Below are positions 57,422 through 64,000 of a stretch of DNA of 64,000 bases, one piece after another. Made by a program: the position numbers and the translations under genes. The notes under the pieces were generated by a model. It did no database searches. It saw only the letters and a list, made by a program, of their open reading frames with translations, and was not told the DNA's origin. Origin of the DNA: Rhodospirillales bacterium. GTDB lineage: Bacteria > Pseudomonadota > Alphaproteobacteria > Rhodospirillales > Casp-alpha2. Numbering within the stretch: the stretch's first letter is position 1; each line of letters starts with the position of its first letter. Location of the stretch: positions 1-64,000 of the forward strand of contig JAGLED010000026.1 in assembly GCA_023145215.1 (NCBI GenBank), given 5' to 3'.

Positions 57422-57511
57422 GACGCTTCGAGACGAACGCGAGGCGTTCTCCTCAGCATGAGGGGACGGGGTGCCTCATCCTGAGGAAGCCAAAAGCCGG
57501 CTCGAAGGTGA
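57422..57511. repeat. Palindromic intergenic element of the CCTCAGCATGAGG type
   Basis: The outer ends CTTCGAG and CTCGAAG face each other. Inside are CGAACGCGAGGCGTTC and the pair CCTCAGCATGAGG / CCTCATCCTGAGG. It lies between convergent genes and differs from the CCTCTCCCC family. Similar CTCATCCTGAGG elements are widespread in alphaproteobacteria. It may act as a terminator for both genes. Confidence 0.7.
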
Positions 57512-57517
57512 AACGTT

Positions 57518-58126
57518 TTACCCCTTGGCGTCTGCGAGAATCCGGTCGACGAAATCGAGCCTGTCCTGCCCCCACAGCGTTTCTTCGCCGATGATATAGA
57601 ACGGTGCGCCCATGACGTTGCGCTCGATGGCTTCCTCGGTATTGGCTTGCCATTTCTGTTCGACAGACGGGCTGACCGCAGCGGTCGCCAGCAGCTTGCC
57701 GTCGAGACCGCACGCGTTCGCGATCTCGAGCATCGTTTCCTCGTCGGCGATGTTCCGTTCCTCGGCCCATACCGCGCGCAGGATGGCATGACAGAATTCA
57801 TAGACATCATGCCCGGTTTCCTGGGCTGCGATGACCATTCCGGCGGCCAGCTTGTCGGAGGCGGGGAAGAACGCCGGTTCAAGGTTCAGCGGCACGTTAC
57901 GGTATTCGCGCCAACGCTTCAGTTCCTGCATCCGGAGCGCCTTGCGCGCATCCGACCGCTTTGCGAGCGGCAGTCCGCCGGTCGCCTCGAACACGCGGCC
58001 CATGTTGACGGGGATATGCCGGATGGTGGCGCCGTGCTTGTCGGCGATCTGCTTGAAGAGCGCGTCCCCGATGTAGGTCCAGGGCGATACGAGCGTGAAG
58101 TAATAGTCGACGGTGGGCACGGTCAT
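57518..58126 (-). CDS. 2-hydroxychromene-2-carboxylate isomerase-like protein (kappa-GST/DsbA fold)
   Basis: A 202-residue thioredoxin-fold protein of the kappa-GST/HCCA isomerase family. In characterised members these isomerise a ring-cleavage intermediate of naphthalene breakdown with glutathione. YYFTLVSPWTYIGDALFKQI has the active-site Ser (VSPWTY) in the position used by the family. The C-terminal RNVMGAPFYIIGEETLWGQD and RLDFVDRIL are diagnostic. There are no other naphthalene genes nearby, so the true substrate is open. It is convergent with the TIGR03032 gene. Confidence 0.88.
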   Translation of the reverse strand: MTVPTVDYYFTLVSPWTYIGDALFKQIADKHGATIRHIPVNMGRVFEATGGLPLAKRSDARKALRMQELKRWREYRNVPLNLEPAFFPASDKLAAGMVIAAQETGHDVYEFCHAILRAVWAEERNIADEETMLEIANACGLDGKLLATAAVSPSVEQKWQANTEEAIERNVMGAPFYIIGEETLWGQDRLDFVDRILADAKG

Positions 58127-58255
58127 CCTCCGGTTCTGTCGTTATTTTCGACACTGTCTAGAGTTCCCGTGTGCGCTGCAAGGGCGGAAGTGTTGCCTTT
58201 TTGCCACGAAAGAAAATTTCTCGGTAAAAATATGTGGATTAACGGTTTCTTCGCA

Positions 58256-58283
58256 TTGACAGAAAAAACTGAGGTCATAACCA
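58256..58283 (+). promoter_or_regulatory. Candidate promoter for the small gene at 58367
   Basis: TTGACA at 58256-58261 is a perfect -35. With a 16-base spacer the -10 would be TAACCA, a poor match. The surroundings (58190-58310) are AT-rich. The expected start would leave a leader of about 75 bases. Confidence 0.3.
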
Positions 58284-58366
58284 TTGTCACATAAGGGTCA
58301 TTTAATAACGACCTGCTGGATGTCCCCGGGGAGGCGTGTAAGACGACCGCATAAGGGGGTTCGTAC

Positions 58367-58606
58367 ATGGAACGTACGCCACATAATGGAGATCAGGTTT
58401 TTGAGGTCTCCATATACAACAAAGAGGTTCGTTCTCTGGTTAAAGAGAACATGAGCCATGACTTCTTCGATGATCACTGGGCAGATGAACAGGTTCGCGA
58501 CGTCCTCGCTGAAACGGCGGATGAGGCGCGCAAGCTTGTCGGTAAGCGTTTCCCGTCAGATGAGGGATTCGTGATCGCGTCGGTCAAGCCGCTGCAGATG
58601 GCCTGA
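58367..58606 (+). CDS. Small conserved-looking protein, unknown
   Basis: A 79-residue acidic protein: MERTPHNGDQVFEVSIYNKE, then VRSLVKENMSHDFFDDHWAD, then LAETADEARKLVGKRFPSDEGFVIASV. It has a mixed alpha/beta look and no signal peptide. AAGGGGG lies a few bases before ATG 58367. No family is recognised. It stands alone between two minus-strand groups. Confidence 0.75.
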   Translation: MERTPHNGDQVFEVSIYNKEVRSLVKENMSHDFFDDHWADEQVRDVLAETADEARKLVGKRFPSDEGFVIASVKPLQMA

Positions 58607-58610
58607 TTTC

Positions 58611-58641
58611 CCGGCGTCCCGCGGTCAGCGCGGGGTGCCGG
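58611..58641. terminator. Hairpin between convergent genes
   Basis: CCGGCGTCCCGCG pairs with CGCGGGGTGCCGG with two G-T pairs, around a five-base loop. There is no T-tract. It sits between a plus-strand stop (58606) and a minus-strand stop (58653) and may serve both. Confidence 0.4.
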
Positions 58642-58652
58642 CATGATCCGGC

Positions 58653-60302
58653 TTAAGCGGGTTTACCGGCCTTCAGGGCCACTTCCCGGTCTCGCAGGTC
58701 TTTGCGCCTGATCTTCCCGGTCGAGGTCAGGGGAAGTTCGTCGACGAACTCGACCAGTCGCGGATATTCGTGCGGGCTGAGGCGTGTTTTAACGAACCCG
58801 CGAATGTCTTCCTCAAGGTCCGGCGAACCATTATGGCCGGGCATCAGCTTGATAAACACCTTGATGACTTCGGTCCGGACCGGATCCGGGACGCCGATCG
58901 CGGCGGCCAGTTCGATCGCCGGGTGCTTGGTCAGGCAATCCTCGATCTCGCCCGGGCCGATCCGGTATCCGGATGACGTAATCACGTCGTCGTCACGCCC
59001 GACGAACCACAAATAGCCGTCCTCGTCCTGCTGGCCCTGGTCGCCGGTCAAAAGCCATTCCCCCAGGTACTTGTTCTCGGTCGCTTCCGGATTGTTCCAG
59101 TATTTCAGCATCATTACCGGGTCCGGTGCGCGCACCGCGATCTGGCCTGTGGTGCCGGTCGGGACCTCGTTCCCGTCGCCGTCGATGACGCGAACCTCGT
59201 GGCCGGGGATCGGCCGCCCCATGGAGCCGGGTTTGACCTCCATCACCTTTTGACAATTGGCGACCACGAGATTGCATTCCGTCTGGCCATAGAACTCGTT
59301 AAACGTGATGCCGAACGCTTCCCGCCCCCAGTCGAGCAGCTCCGCGCCCATGGGCTCCCCGGCGCAGGCGATCGTCCTCAGGTCGGCGCCGAAAGAGGGG
59401 ATGTTCTTCACGGCGCGCATCATTTTTAATGCCGTCGGCGGCATGAACGTGTTTCTGACACCGTATTCCGCCATCAGACGAAGCGCGGCTTCCGGATCGT
59501 ACTTGCCGCCCCGATATGCCAGCACCGGCACCCCATGGAACCAGGCCCCCATCAGACAGTTCATCAGGCCGCCGATCCACGCCCAATCGGCCGGGGTCCA
59601 CATCAGGTCTCCGGGTTGCGGAAGGAAGTCATGGAAGAACTCGACCGCCGGCATGTGGCCGATGAGCGAGCGATGCCCCTGAAGGGCGCCCTTCGGGTTT
59701 CCGGTCGTCCCCGAGGTATAGACGATGTAAGAGGGATCGGTGCTTGCCGTGTCGACGTTGGCAAAGGCATCGGACGCTTTGTCCAGGCCCTGCCACAGGT
59801 CGCGGAGACCGTCGCCGCCCTTGCCGTCGGTCAGAAGCACGAGTTTCAGCTCGGGAAGCTGGTCGCGGATCGCTTCGATCTTGGGATAGTGCTGGGCCTC
59901 GGTGACGATCACCCGCGCGCCGCTGTCCTTGAGCCGGAAGGCGAGCGCTTCTTCCCCGAACAATGAAAACAGCGGGATCGAAATCGCGCCCATCTTCCAT
60001 GACGCCACATGGCTGATCGCAGCCTCGACGCTCTGGGTCAGCAGGATGCCGACCCGGTCGCCGCGCTGAACGCCCTCGGCGGTCATGAAGTTCGCCATAC
60101 GGTTCGAGAGGCGCTGCAATTCCAACCAGGAATATTCGCGGCGCTTGCCGTCGGTCCCGGCGACGATCAGGCCGGTATTTTCGGGTGAAGCTTCGGCGTG
60201 GCGGTCGCAAACCTGCCAGGCCATGTTGACCCGTTCCGGCACATTCCATTCAAAGGCGTCGCGCACGGCTTCGTAGCTGCCGGCATCATGCAGCAGGGGC
60301 AT
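58653..60302 (-). CDS. AMP-forming acyl-CoA synthetase
   Basis: A 549-residue adenylate-forming enzyme that activates a carboxylic acid to its CoA thioester. The P-loop is YIVYTSGTTGNPKGALQGHR; other core motifs are NEFYGQTECNLVVANC, LLTGDQGQQDEDGYLWFVGR (A8 hinge GRDDDVITSSGYRIGPGEIE) and the catalytic Lys in LTSTGKIRRKDLRDRE near the C-terminus. The N-terminus (VNMAWQVCDRHAEASPENTG) and length suggest an acetate/propionate-to-medium-chain acyl-CoA synthetase. ATG 60300-60302 has GGGAGG six bases upstream and is preferred over an in-frame start 12 codons earlier. It may be the last gene of an operon with the two genes upstream. Confidence 0.92.
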   Translation of the reverse strand: MPLLHDAGSYEAVRDAFEWNVPERVNMAWQVCDRHAEASPENTGLIVAGTDGKRREYSWLELQRLSNRMANFMTAEGVQRGDRVGILLTQSVEAAISHVASWKMGAISIPLFSLFGEEALAFRLKDSGARVIVTEAQHYPKIEAIRDQLPELKLVLLTDGKGGDGLRDLWQGLDKASDAFANVDTASTDPSYIVYTSGTTGNPKGALQGHRSLIGHMPAVEFFHDFLPQPGDLMWTPADWAWIGGLMNCLMGAWFHGVPVLAYRGGKYDPEAALRLMAEYGVRNTFMPPTALKMMRAVKNIPSFGADLRTIACAGEPMGAELLDWGREAFGITFNEFYGQTECNLVVANCQKVMEVKPGSMGRPIPGHEVRVIDGDGNEVPTGTTGQIAVRAPDPVMMLKYWNNPEATENKYLGEWLLTGDQGQQDEDGYLWFVGRDDDVITSSGYRIGPGEIEDCLTKHPAIELAAAIGVPDPVRTEVIKVFIKLMPGHNGSPDLEEDIRGFVKTRLSPHEYPRLVEFVDELPLTSTGKIRRKDLRDREVALKAGKPA

Positions 60303-60374
60303 GTGTGATCCTCCCAAATCCCGTTCTTGTGATAGCAAACGGGGGGCGGTCTTAACAGAGGGAAGAGATAGGCG

Positions 60375-61511
60375 TCAGTCGCCCGGCTTGAGGGGCAGCG
60401 GGGCGAATTCCTGTTCGATCTCGACGTTGCCTTCGAAGGCCAGATAGCTGCGCATGCCTTCTAGCAGCACACCGTCATACCCCTGACGGATCAGGCCATA
60501 GATAAACGAGCTTTCGTTTCCGAAAATCACCTGCTGCCAACCCGGCGTCCAGTATTCGACGAAATACCGGTCCGGATTGCCCGGGAAGGGGGCGCTGATG
60601 AAGCCCGGGGAGCCTTCGGCCCAACCGGGCTGCCAGTAGTACCGGTAACTGGCGGCGGAACCGATATCCATGCGCGCGAAAACGAGCCTGCGCGCGCCGA
60701 GCTTCTTGTATTTCAGGGTTTCCACCGCTTGCTTCGTGAGTGGGTCACGGCCCGAGAACGGATCGACGATCACCAGGTCGAAGTTCGTATCGTGAATCTT
60801 CAGCGCGAACTGATCCTGACGTCCCATTGCGGCCGGGTCGCTGAGATAGAGGAAGTTCTTCACATCGTCCAGCGAAAGCACGTTGTTCGGATTTTCATCG
60901 TTTGGGCGGCGCGGATAGTCGGGGACATCCGTCAGGTCGTCGGTGGGGCGCGGCACCACGGCGGCGACCACTCCACGCTGTTCGGCGCTTCTGTAGACCC
61001 GGTCTATGTCGGCCGGTTTCGTCGCGAATTCGAGGGTCAAAACCGGCAGGCCCGACCTTTTCGCCCGGTCGATGCTGCTCAATATCTGTTGCCGGACTTC
61101 GGTGGGCGTCGCCTGATCGACGGCCTTATAGCCCACGAAGACGTTGTCATACATCAGCGCGTCGACGGAACGCATGAACGTGCGTGCCGGAGAGACGATA
61201 TTCTCGTCCTGCAGGTCGCGCTTGATGATCAGCTCTTCGGGGTCACGGACAGCGACATAGAAATTCCGTTTTTGCTGGCGGGCGTAGCTCGATATTTTCT
61301 GGATGAAAGTCCGCATCTCTTCGCGGTAATCGATCAGATCGCGCGCCGGGGCGATGATCGGCGGCGGGGCGCCCAGACCGGGATCGGTCCCCTGCACCCG
61401 GACATAACCGGGATCGCCCGGTTGCGGCTGCTGCGCCGAAAGGGGAGGCGCAAAAGCAAGCGCCATCAAAATGACGGAAATCGATTTCAGTGCGGTTTTC
61501 GTCGTCGGCAT
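60375..61511 (-). CDS. Secreted GH114-like endo-alpha-1,4-polygalactosaminidase (TM1410-like)
   Basis: A 378-residue exported protein. The signal peptide LKSISVILMALAFAPPLSAQ is cleaved near residue 26. A Pro-rich spacer follows (PGYVRVQGTDPGLGAPPP). The TIM-barrel part shows LRFARMDIGSAASYRYYWQPG-like text (RRLVFARMDIGSAASYRYYW), DRYFVEYWTPGWQQVIFG and LIRQGYDGVLLEGM, which are the conserved blocks of TM1410/GH114 proteins. Characterised relatives cut galactosamine-rich polysaccharides. The canonical (I)GE and YLD motifs are altered (IGS; VLLE), so activity is uncertain. It lies 31 bases downstream of the flavoprotein gene. Confidence 0.78.
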   Translation of the reverse strand: MPTTKTALKSISVILMALAFAPPLSAQQPQPGDPGYVRVQGTDPGLGAPPPIIAPARDLIDYREEMRTFIQKISSYARQQKRNFYVAVRDPEELIIKRDLQDENIVSPARTFMRSVDALMYDNVFVGYKAVDQATPTEVRQQILSSIDRAKRSGLPVLTLEFATKPADIDRVYRSAEQRGVVAAVVPRPTDDLTDVPDYPRRPNDENPNNVLSLDDVKNFLYLSDPAAMGRQDQFALKIHDTNFDLVIVDPFSGRDPLTKQAVETLKYKKLGARRLVFARMDIGSAASYRYYWQPGWAEGSPGFISAPFPGNPDRYFVEYWTPGWQQVIFGNESSFIYGLIRQGYDGVLLEGMRSYLAFEGNVEIEQEFAPLPLKPGD

Positions 61512-61542
61512 GCCGTCCGATCCCAGCCCGCGCGAGTCATAA

Positions 61543-62655
61543 TCAGGCGGGCAACAAATTCACCACATCCTCGGCGATCGCCAGCGAGGACGTCAAACCC
61601 GGTGATTCTATGCCGTACAGGTTAACCAGACCTTTAATACCGTGCGCATCCGGACCCTGGATCATGAAATCCGTGGCGTGCGAGCCCTTGGGGTGGATCT
61701 TCGGGCGTACGCCCGCGTATCCCGGTTGCAGTGAGCCGTCGGGCAGGCCTTTCCAGTACTTCCGGATCGATTCGTAGAAAAGCTCGCCCCTGGCTGGATC
61801 GACGGTGTAGTCGACGCTGTCGATCCACTCGACGTCGGGGCCGAATTTGACCTGACCGCCCAGATCGATGGTGACATGCACCCCCAACCCGCCAAGCGGG
61901 TCCGGCACCGGATAAATCAGGCGCGTGAACGGCGGTTTGCCGCCGCCCAGCGTGAAATAGACGCCGCGTGCGAAATACTGGCCGGGAATGCTTTCTGCCG
62001 GAATGCCCTCGATGCTGCGCGAGATCGTCTGTGCGTAAAGGCCTGCCGAATTGACCACATGATCGCAAAGAAGCTCCATCGGTTCGTCGCCGCCGACCCT
62101 GAGCAGGATGCCGTCGCCCCGGATTTCACCGCCGATGACAGGGCTGTTGAAGGCGATCATCGCACCGTGGTCCTCGGCTTCGCCCTGATAGGCAAGCATC
62201 AGGCTGTGGCTGTCGACCAGACCGGTTGACGGCGACAGCAAGGCGCCGTGGCAGGTCACGTTGGGTTCCATTTCGAGGACCTTTTTAGAATCCACGAACG
62301 TCAGATTATCGACGCCATTGACGGCGGCGCGGCCCTTGATGTCATCCAGAAGCTCGACCTGCTGCTCATCCGTTGCGACGATCAGTTTGCCGCAGCGCTT
62401 GTGGTCGATGCCGTGGCTCTCGCAATAGGCATACATCATGTCGCGGCCTTTGACGCAGAGCCGCGCCTTGTTGGAATCCTTGCTGTAATAGATACCGGCG
62501 TGGATCACCTCGGAATTGCGGGAACTGGTGCCGGTGCCGATCATATCGGCGCTTTCCAGCACAATCACCTCATGCCCGGCCATGGCAAGCGCCCGCGCCG
62601 ATGCCAAACCGACCACTCCGGCGCCGATGACGACGCATCCAACTCTATCGACCAT
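61543..62655 (-). CDS. FAD-dependent oxidoreductase, L-2-hydroxyglutarate oxidase-like
   Basis: A 370-residue DAO-fold flavoprotein. The Rossmann motif is CVVIGAGVVGLASARALAMA, followed by SRNSEVIHAGIYYSKDSNKA, the stretch typical of the LhgO/L2HGDH group. VNSAGLYAQTISRSI and the C-terminal NLYGIESPGLTSSLAIAEDV close the FAD site. In characterised members L-2-hydroxyglutarate is oxidised to 2-oxoglutarate. It diverges from the molybdopterin gene with 110 bases between. It is the first gene of the minus-strand run with the GH114-like protein and acyl-CoA synthetase. Confidence 0.88.
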   Translation of the reverse strand: MVDRVGCVVIGAGVVGLASARALAMAGHEVIVLESADMIGTGTSSRNSEVIHAGIYYSKDSNKARLCVKGRDMMYAYCESHGIDHKRCGKLIVATDEQQVELLDDIKGRAAVNGVDNLTFVDSKKVLEMEPNVTCHGALLSPSTGLVDSHSLMLAYQGEAEDHGAMIAFNSPVIGGEIRGDGILLRVGGDEPMELLCDHVVNSAGLYAQTISRSIEGIPAESIPGQYFARGVYFTLGGGKPPFTRLIYPVPDPLGGLGVHVTIDLGGQVKFGPDVEWIDSVDYTVDPARGELFYESIRKYWKGLPDGSLQPGYAGVRPKIHPKGSHATDFMIQGPDAHGIKGLVNLYGIESPGLTSSLAIAEDVVNLLPA

Positions 62656-62765
62656 GAAAACTCCGTCAGGAAAGTCCGAGGCCGGGATTTTCCTCTCCCG
62701 GTCTCATGCGGTCAAGGGCTGCCGGGCAGCTTGATGGCGGGCTCGGGCAGGGGTACATTTCGGCC

Positions 62766-64000
62766 ATGGCTCCTTTCGACGATCAACCTCAATGGCTCCG
62801 TAGCGTCTGTCCGCACGACTGCCCCTCCACATGCGCCCTCGAGATCGAGAAAATCGCACCCGACCGTATCGGCAAGGTGCGCGGCAATGCGATGAACGAC
62901 TATACCGACGGCGTGATCTGCGCCAAGGTGGCGGCGTATCGCGAACGGGTGCACCACCCCGACCGCCTGACCCAGCCTCTCCGGCGCGTCGGCGCCAAGG
63001 GCGAGGCGAAGTTCGAACCGGTCAGCTGGGACGATGCGCTGGATATCGTTGCCGAAGCTTTCCAGAAAGCCGAACAGAAGCATGGGCCGGAAACGGTATG
63101 GCCGTATCACTTTGCCGGCACCATGGGGCTGGTTCAGCGCGACATCATCCATGGCTTCCGCCACGCGCTCGGGTATTCCCGCGAGGACGAGACGATCTGC
63201 GTCGCCACCGCGGTTTCGGGTTGGATGGCCGGATGTGGCAGGATCACCGGTTCCGATCCGCGCGAAATGCAGGTCGCGGACATGGTCGTGGTCTGGGGCG
63301 GCAATCCGGTGTCGACGCAGGTCAACGTGATGACCCACATCGCCAAGGCGCGCAAGAACCGGGGTGCCAAGCTTTATGTGGTCGACCCCTACCGGACGCC
63401 GACCGCCCAACAGGCCGACGTGCATCTTTGCCTTAAACCGGGGACCGACGGTGCGCTGGCCTGCGCGGTGATGCATGTGCTGTTCCGGGACGGCTACGCC
63501 GACCGCGACTACATGGCGAAGTACACCGACGTGCCGGACGAACTGGAAGCGCACCTGAAGTCGCGCGGTCCCGAATGGGCGTCCCAGATCACCGGCCTTA
63601 CCGTCGACGAGATCGAGGCGTTCGCGAAAGCATATGGGGAGACCGACCGAGTCTATATCCGTGTCGGTTATGGTTTTACGCGGTCCCGGAACGGATCGGC
63701 CAACATGCACACGGTGTCCTGTCTGCCCGCCGTCGGCGGAAAGTGGCGGTACGAGGGCGGAGGTGCGCTGCACTCCAACCGCAGCATGTACGGCGTCAAT
63801 CAGTCGCTGGTGCGTGGGCTCGAGTTCGTCGATCCCTCTAAGCGCGCCCTGGATATGTCGCGGATCGGGCGCATCCTGCTGGGCGAGGAAGAAAGCCTGC
63901 TGGGCGGCCCGCCGGTCACGGCGATGATCATGCAGAACATCAACCCCGCCGAGGTGGCGCCGGAGACCAACCGCGTGATCGAGGGATTGATGCGCGACGA
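62766..64000 (+). CDS. Molybdopterin oxidoreductase with N-terminal [4Fe-4S], 3' part missing
   Basis: A frame open to the right edge; 411 complete codons are visible from ATG 62766 (MAPFDDQPQWLRSVCPHDCP). The iron-sulphur ligands are C15, C19, C23 and C51 (VCPHDCPSTC ... DGVICAK). VHHPDRLTQPLRRVGAKGEA, FEPVSWDDALDIVAEAF, WGGNPVSTQVNV and the pterin-binding GTDGALACAVMHVLF are standard for the DMSO-reductase superfamily. The CPHDCPSTC motif suits the assimilatory/thiosulfate-reductase-like cytosolic branch. Cofactor ligand and substrate cannot be fixed because the end is missing. No twin-arginine signal is present, so it is cytosolic. Confidence 0.9.
   Translation, partial: MAPFDDQPQWLRSVCPHDCPSTCALEIEKIAPDRIGKVRGNAMNDYTDGVICAKVAAYRERVHHPDRLTQPLRRVGAKGEAKFEPVSWDDALDIVAEAFQKAEQKHGPETVWPYHFAGTMGLVQRDIIHGFRHALGYSREDETICVATAVSGWMAGCGRITGSDPREMQVADMVVVWGGNPVSTQVNVMTHIAKARKNRGAKLYVVDPYRTPTAQQADVHLCLKPGTDGALACAVMHVLFRDGYADRDYMAKYTDVPDELEAHLKSRGPEWASQITGLTVDEIEAFAKAYGETDRVYIRVGYGFTRSRNGSANMHTVSCLPAVGGKWRYEGGGALHSNRSMYGVNQSLVRGLEFVDPSKRALDMSRIGRILLGEEESLLGGPPVTAMIMQNINPAEVAPETNRVIEGLMRD

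Noticed and set aside
58190-58366. A small non-coding RNA in the AT-rich region before 58367
   Set aside because: A -35-like TTGACA is present but there is no good -10, no terminator and no stable fold that I can defend.

Overview
The window looks like the chromosome of a GC-rich alphaproteobacterium, most likely a free-living member of the Rhodospirillales or a close relative. This is inferred from the GC-rich coding sequence, the trmFO, uvrA, ssb and gyrA-coaD gene content and order, the short FliN, the DUF465/YdcH-type small protein, and the style of the intergenic palindromic repeats. It is not a database match. No phage or insertion sequence was recognised.

Positions 1-18,100 hold mostly housekeeping and metabolic genes. 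These are trmFO (cut by the left edge), a pentapeptide-repeat protein, a tandem pair of unknown paralogues, an exported protein, a two-subunit CoA-transferase, an RNase Z-like metallo-hydrolase, a DUF2189 membrane protein, a CaiB/BaiF CoA-transferase, and a small operon of a PycTM-like membrane protein, a thioesterase and a lipoprotein. An AT-richer membrane pentapeptide-repeat protein looks foreign. Six copies of a ~100-bp palindromic element sit just after stop codons in this part and nowhere later. Positions 12,856-23,180 hold the DNA-maintenance block uvrA, a REC-domain regulator, ssb, an MFS transporter, gyrA-coaD and tRNA-Lys. GyrA carries Gln where quinolone-sensitive enzymes usually have Ser.

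Positions 23,270-30,010 hold an amidase, a small AT-richer islet of two unknown genes, several small proteins, an epoxide-hydrolase-like enzyme next to a stand-alone cyclic-nucleotide-binding domain, an orphan fliN and a ChaC-like cyclotransferase.

The dominant feature is one uninterrupted 26-kb gene (30,249-56,264) for an 8,671-residue, apparently cysteine-free, type-I-secretion-style surface protein. Its order is: FecR-like domain, Ala/Gln/Glu coiled coil, GDGDGQ tract, Pro-rich linker, SdrD-B-like domain, RTX blocks, beta-solenoid, 17 LamG domains punctuated by 6 cadherin-like domains, second beta-solenoid, RTX, seven FG-GAP repeats (a full beta-propeller), terminal RTX and C-terminal signal. 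Three bases after its stop lies a TIGR03032/DUF4915 gene of unknown function. A CRP-like palindrome lies upstream. No type I secretion genes are in the window, so export must use machinery elsewhere. This giant protein and its coupled partner are the best candidate for an undescribed system here.

Positions 57,500-64,000 return to metabolism: a kappa-GST-like isomerase, a small conserved protein, an acyl-CoA synthetase, a secreted GH114-like glycosidase, an L-2-hydroxyglutarate-oxidase-like flavoprotein, and a molybdopterin oxidoreductase cut by the right edge.
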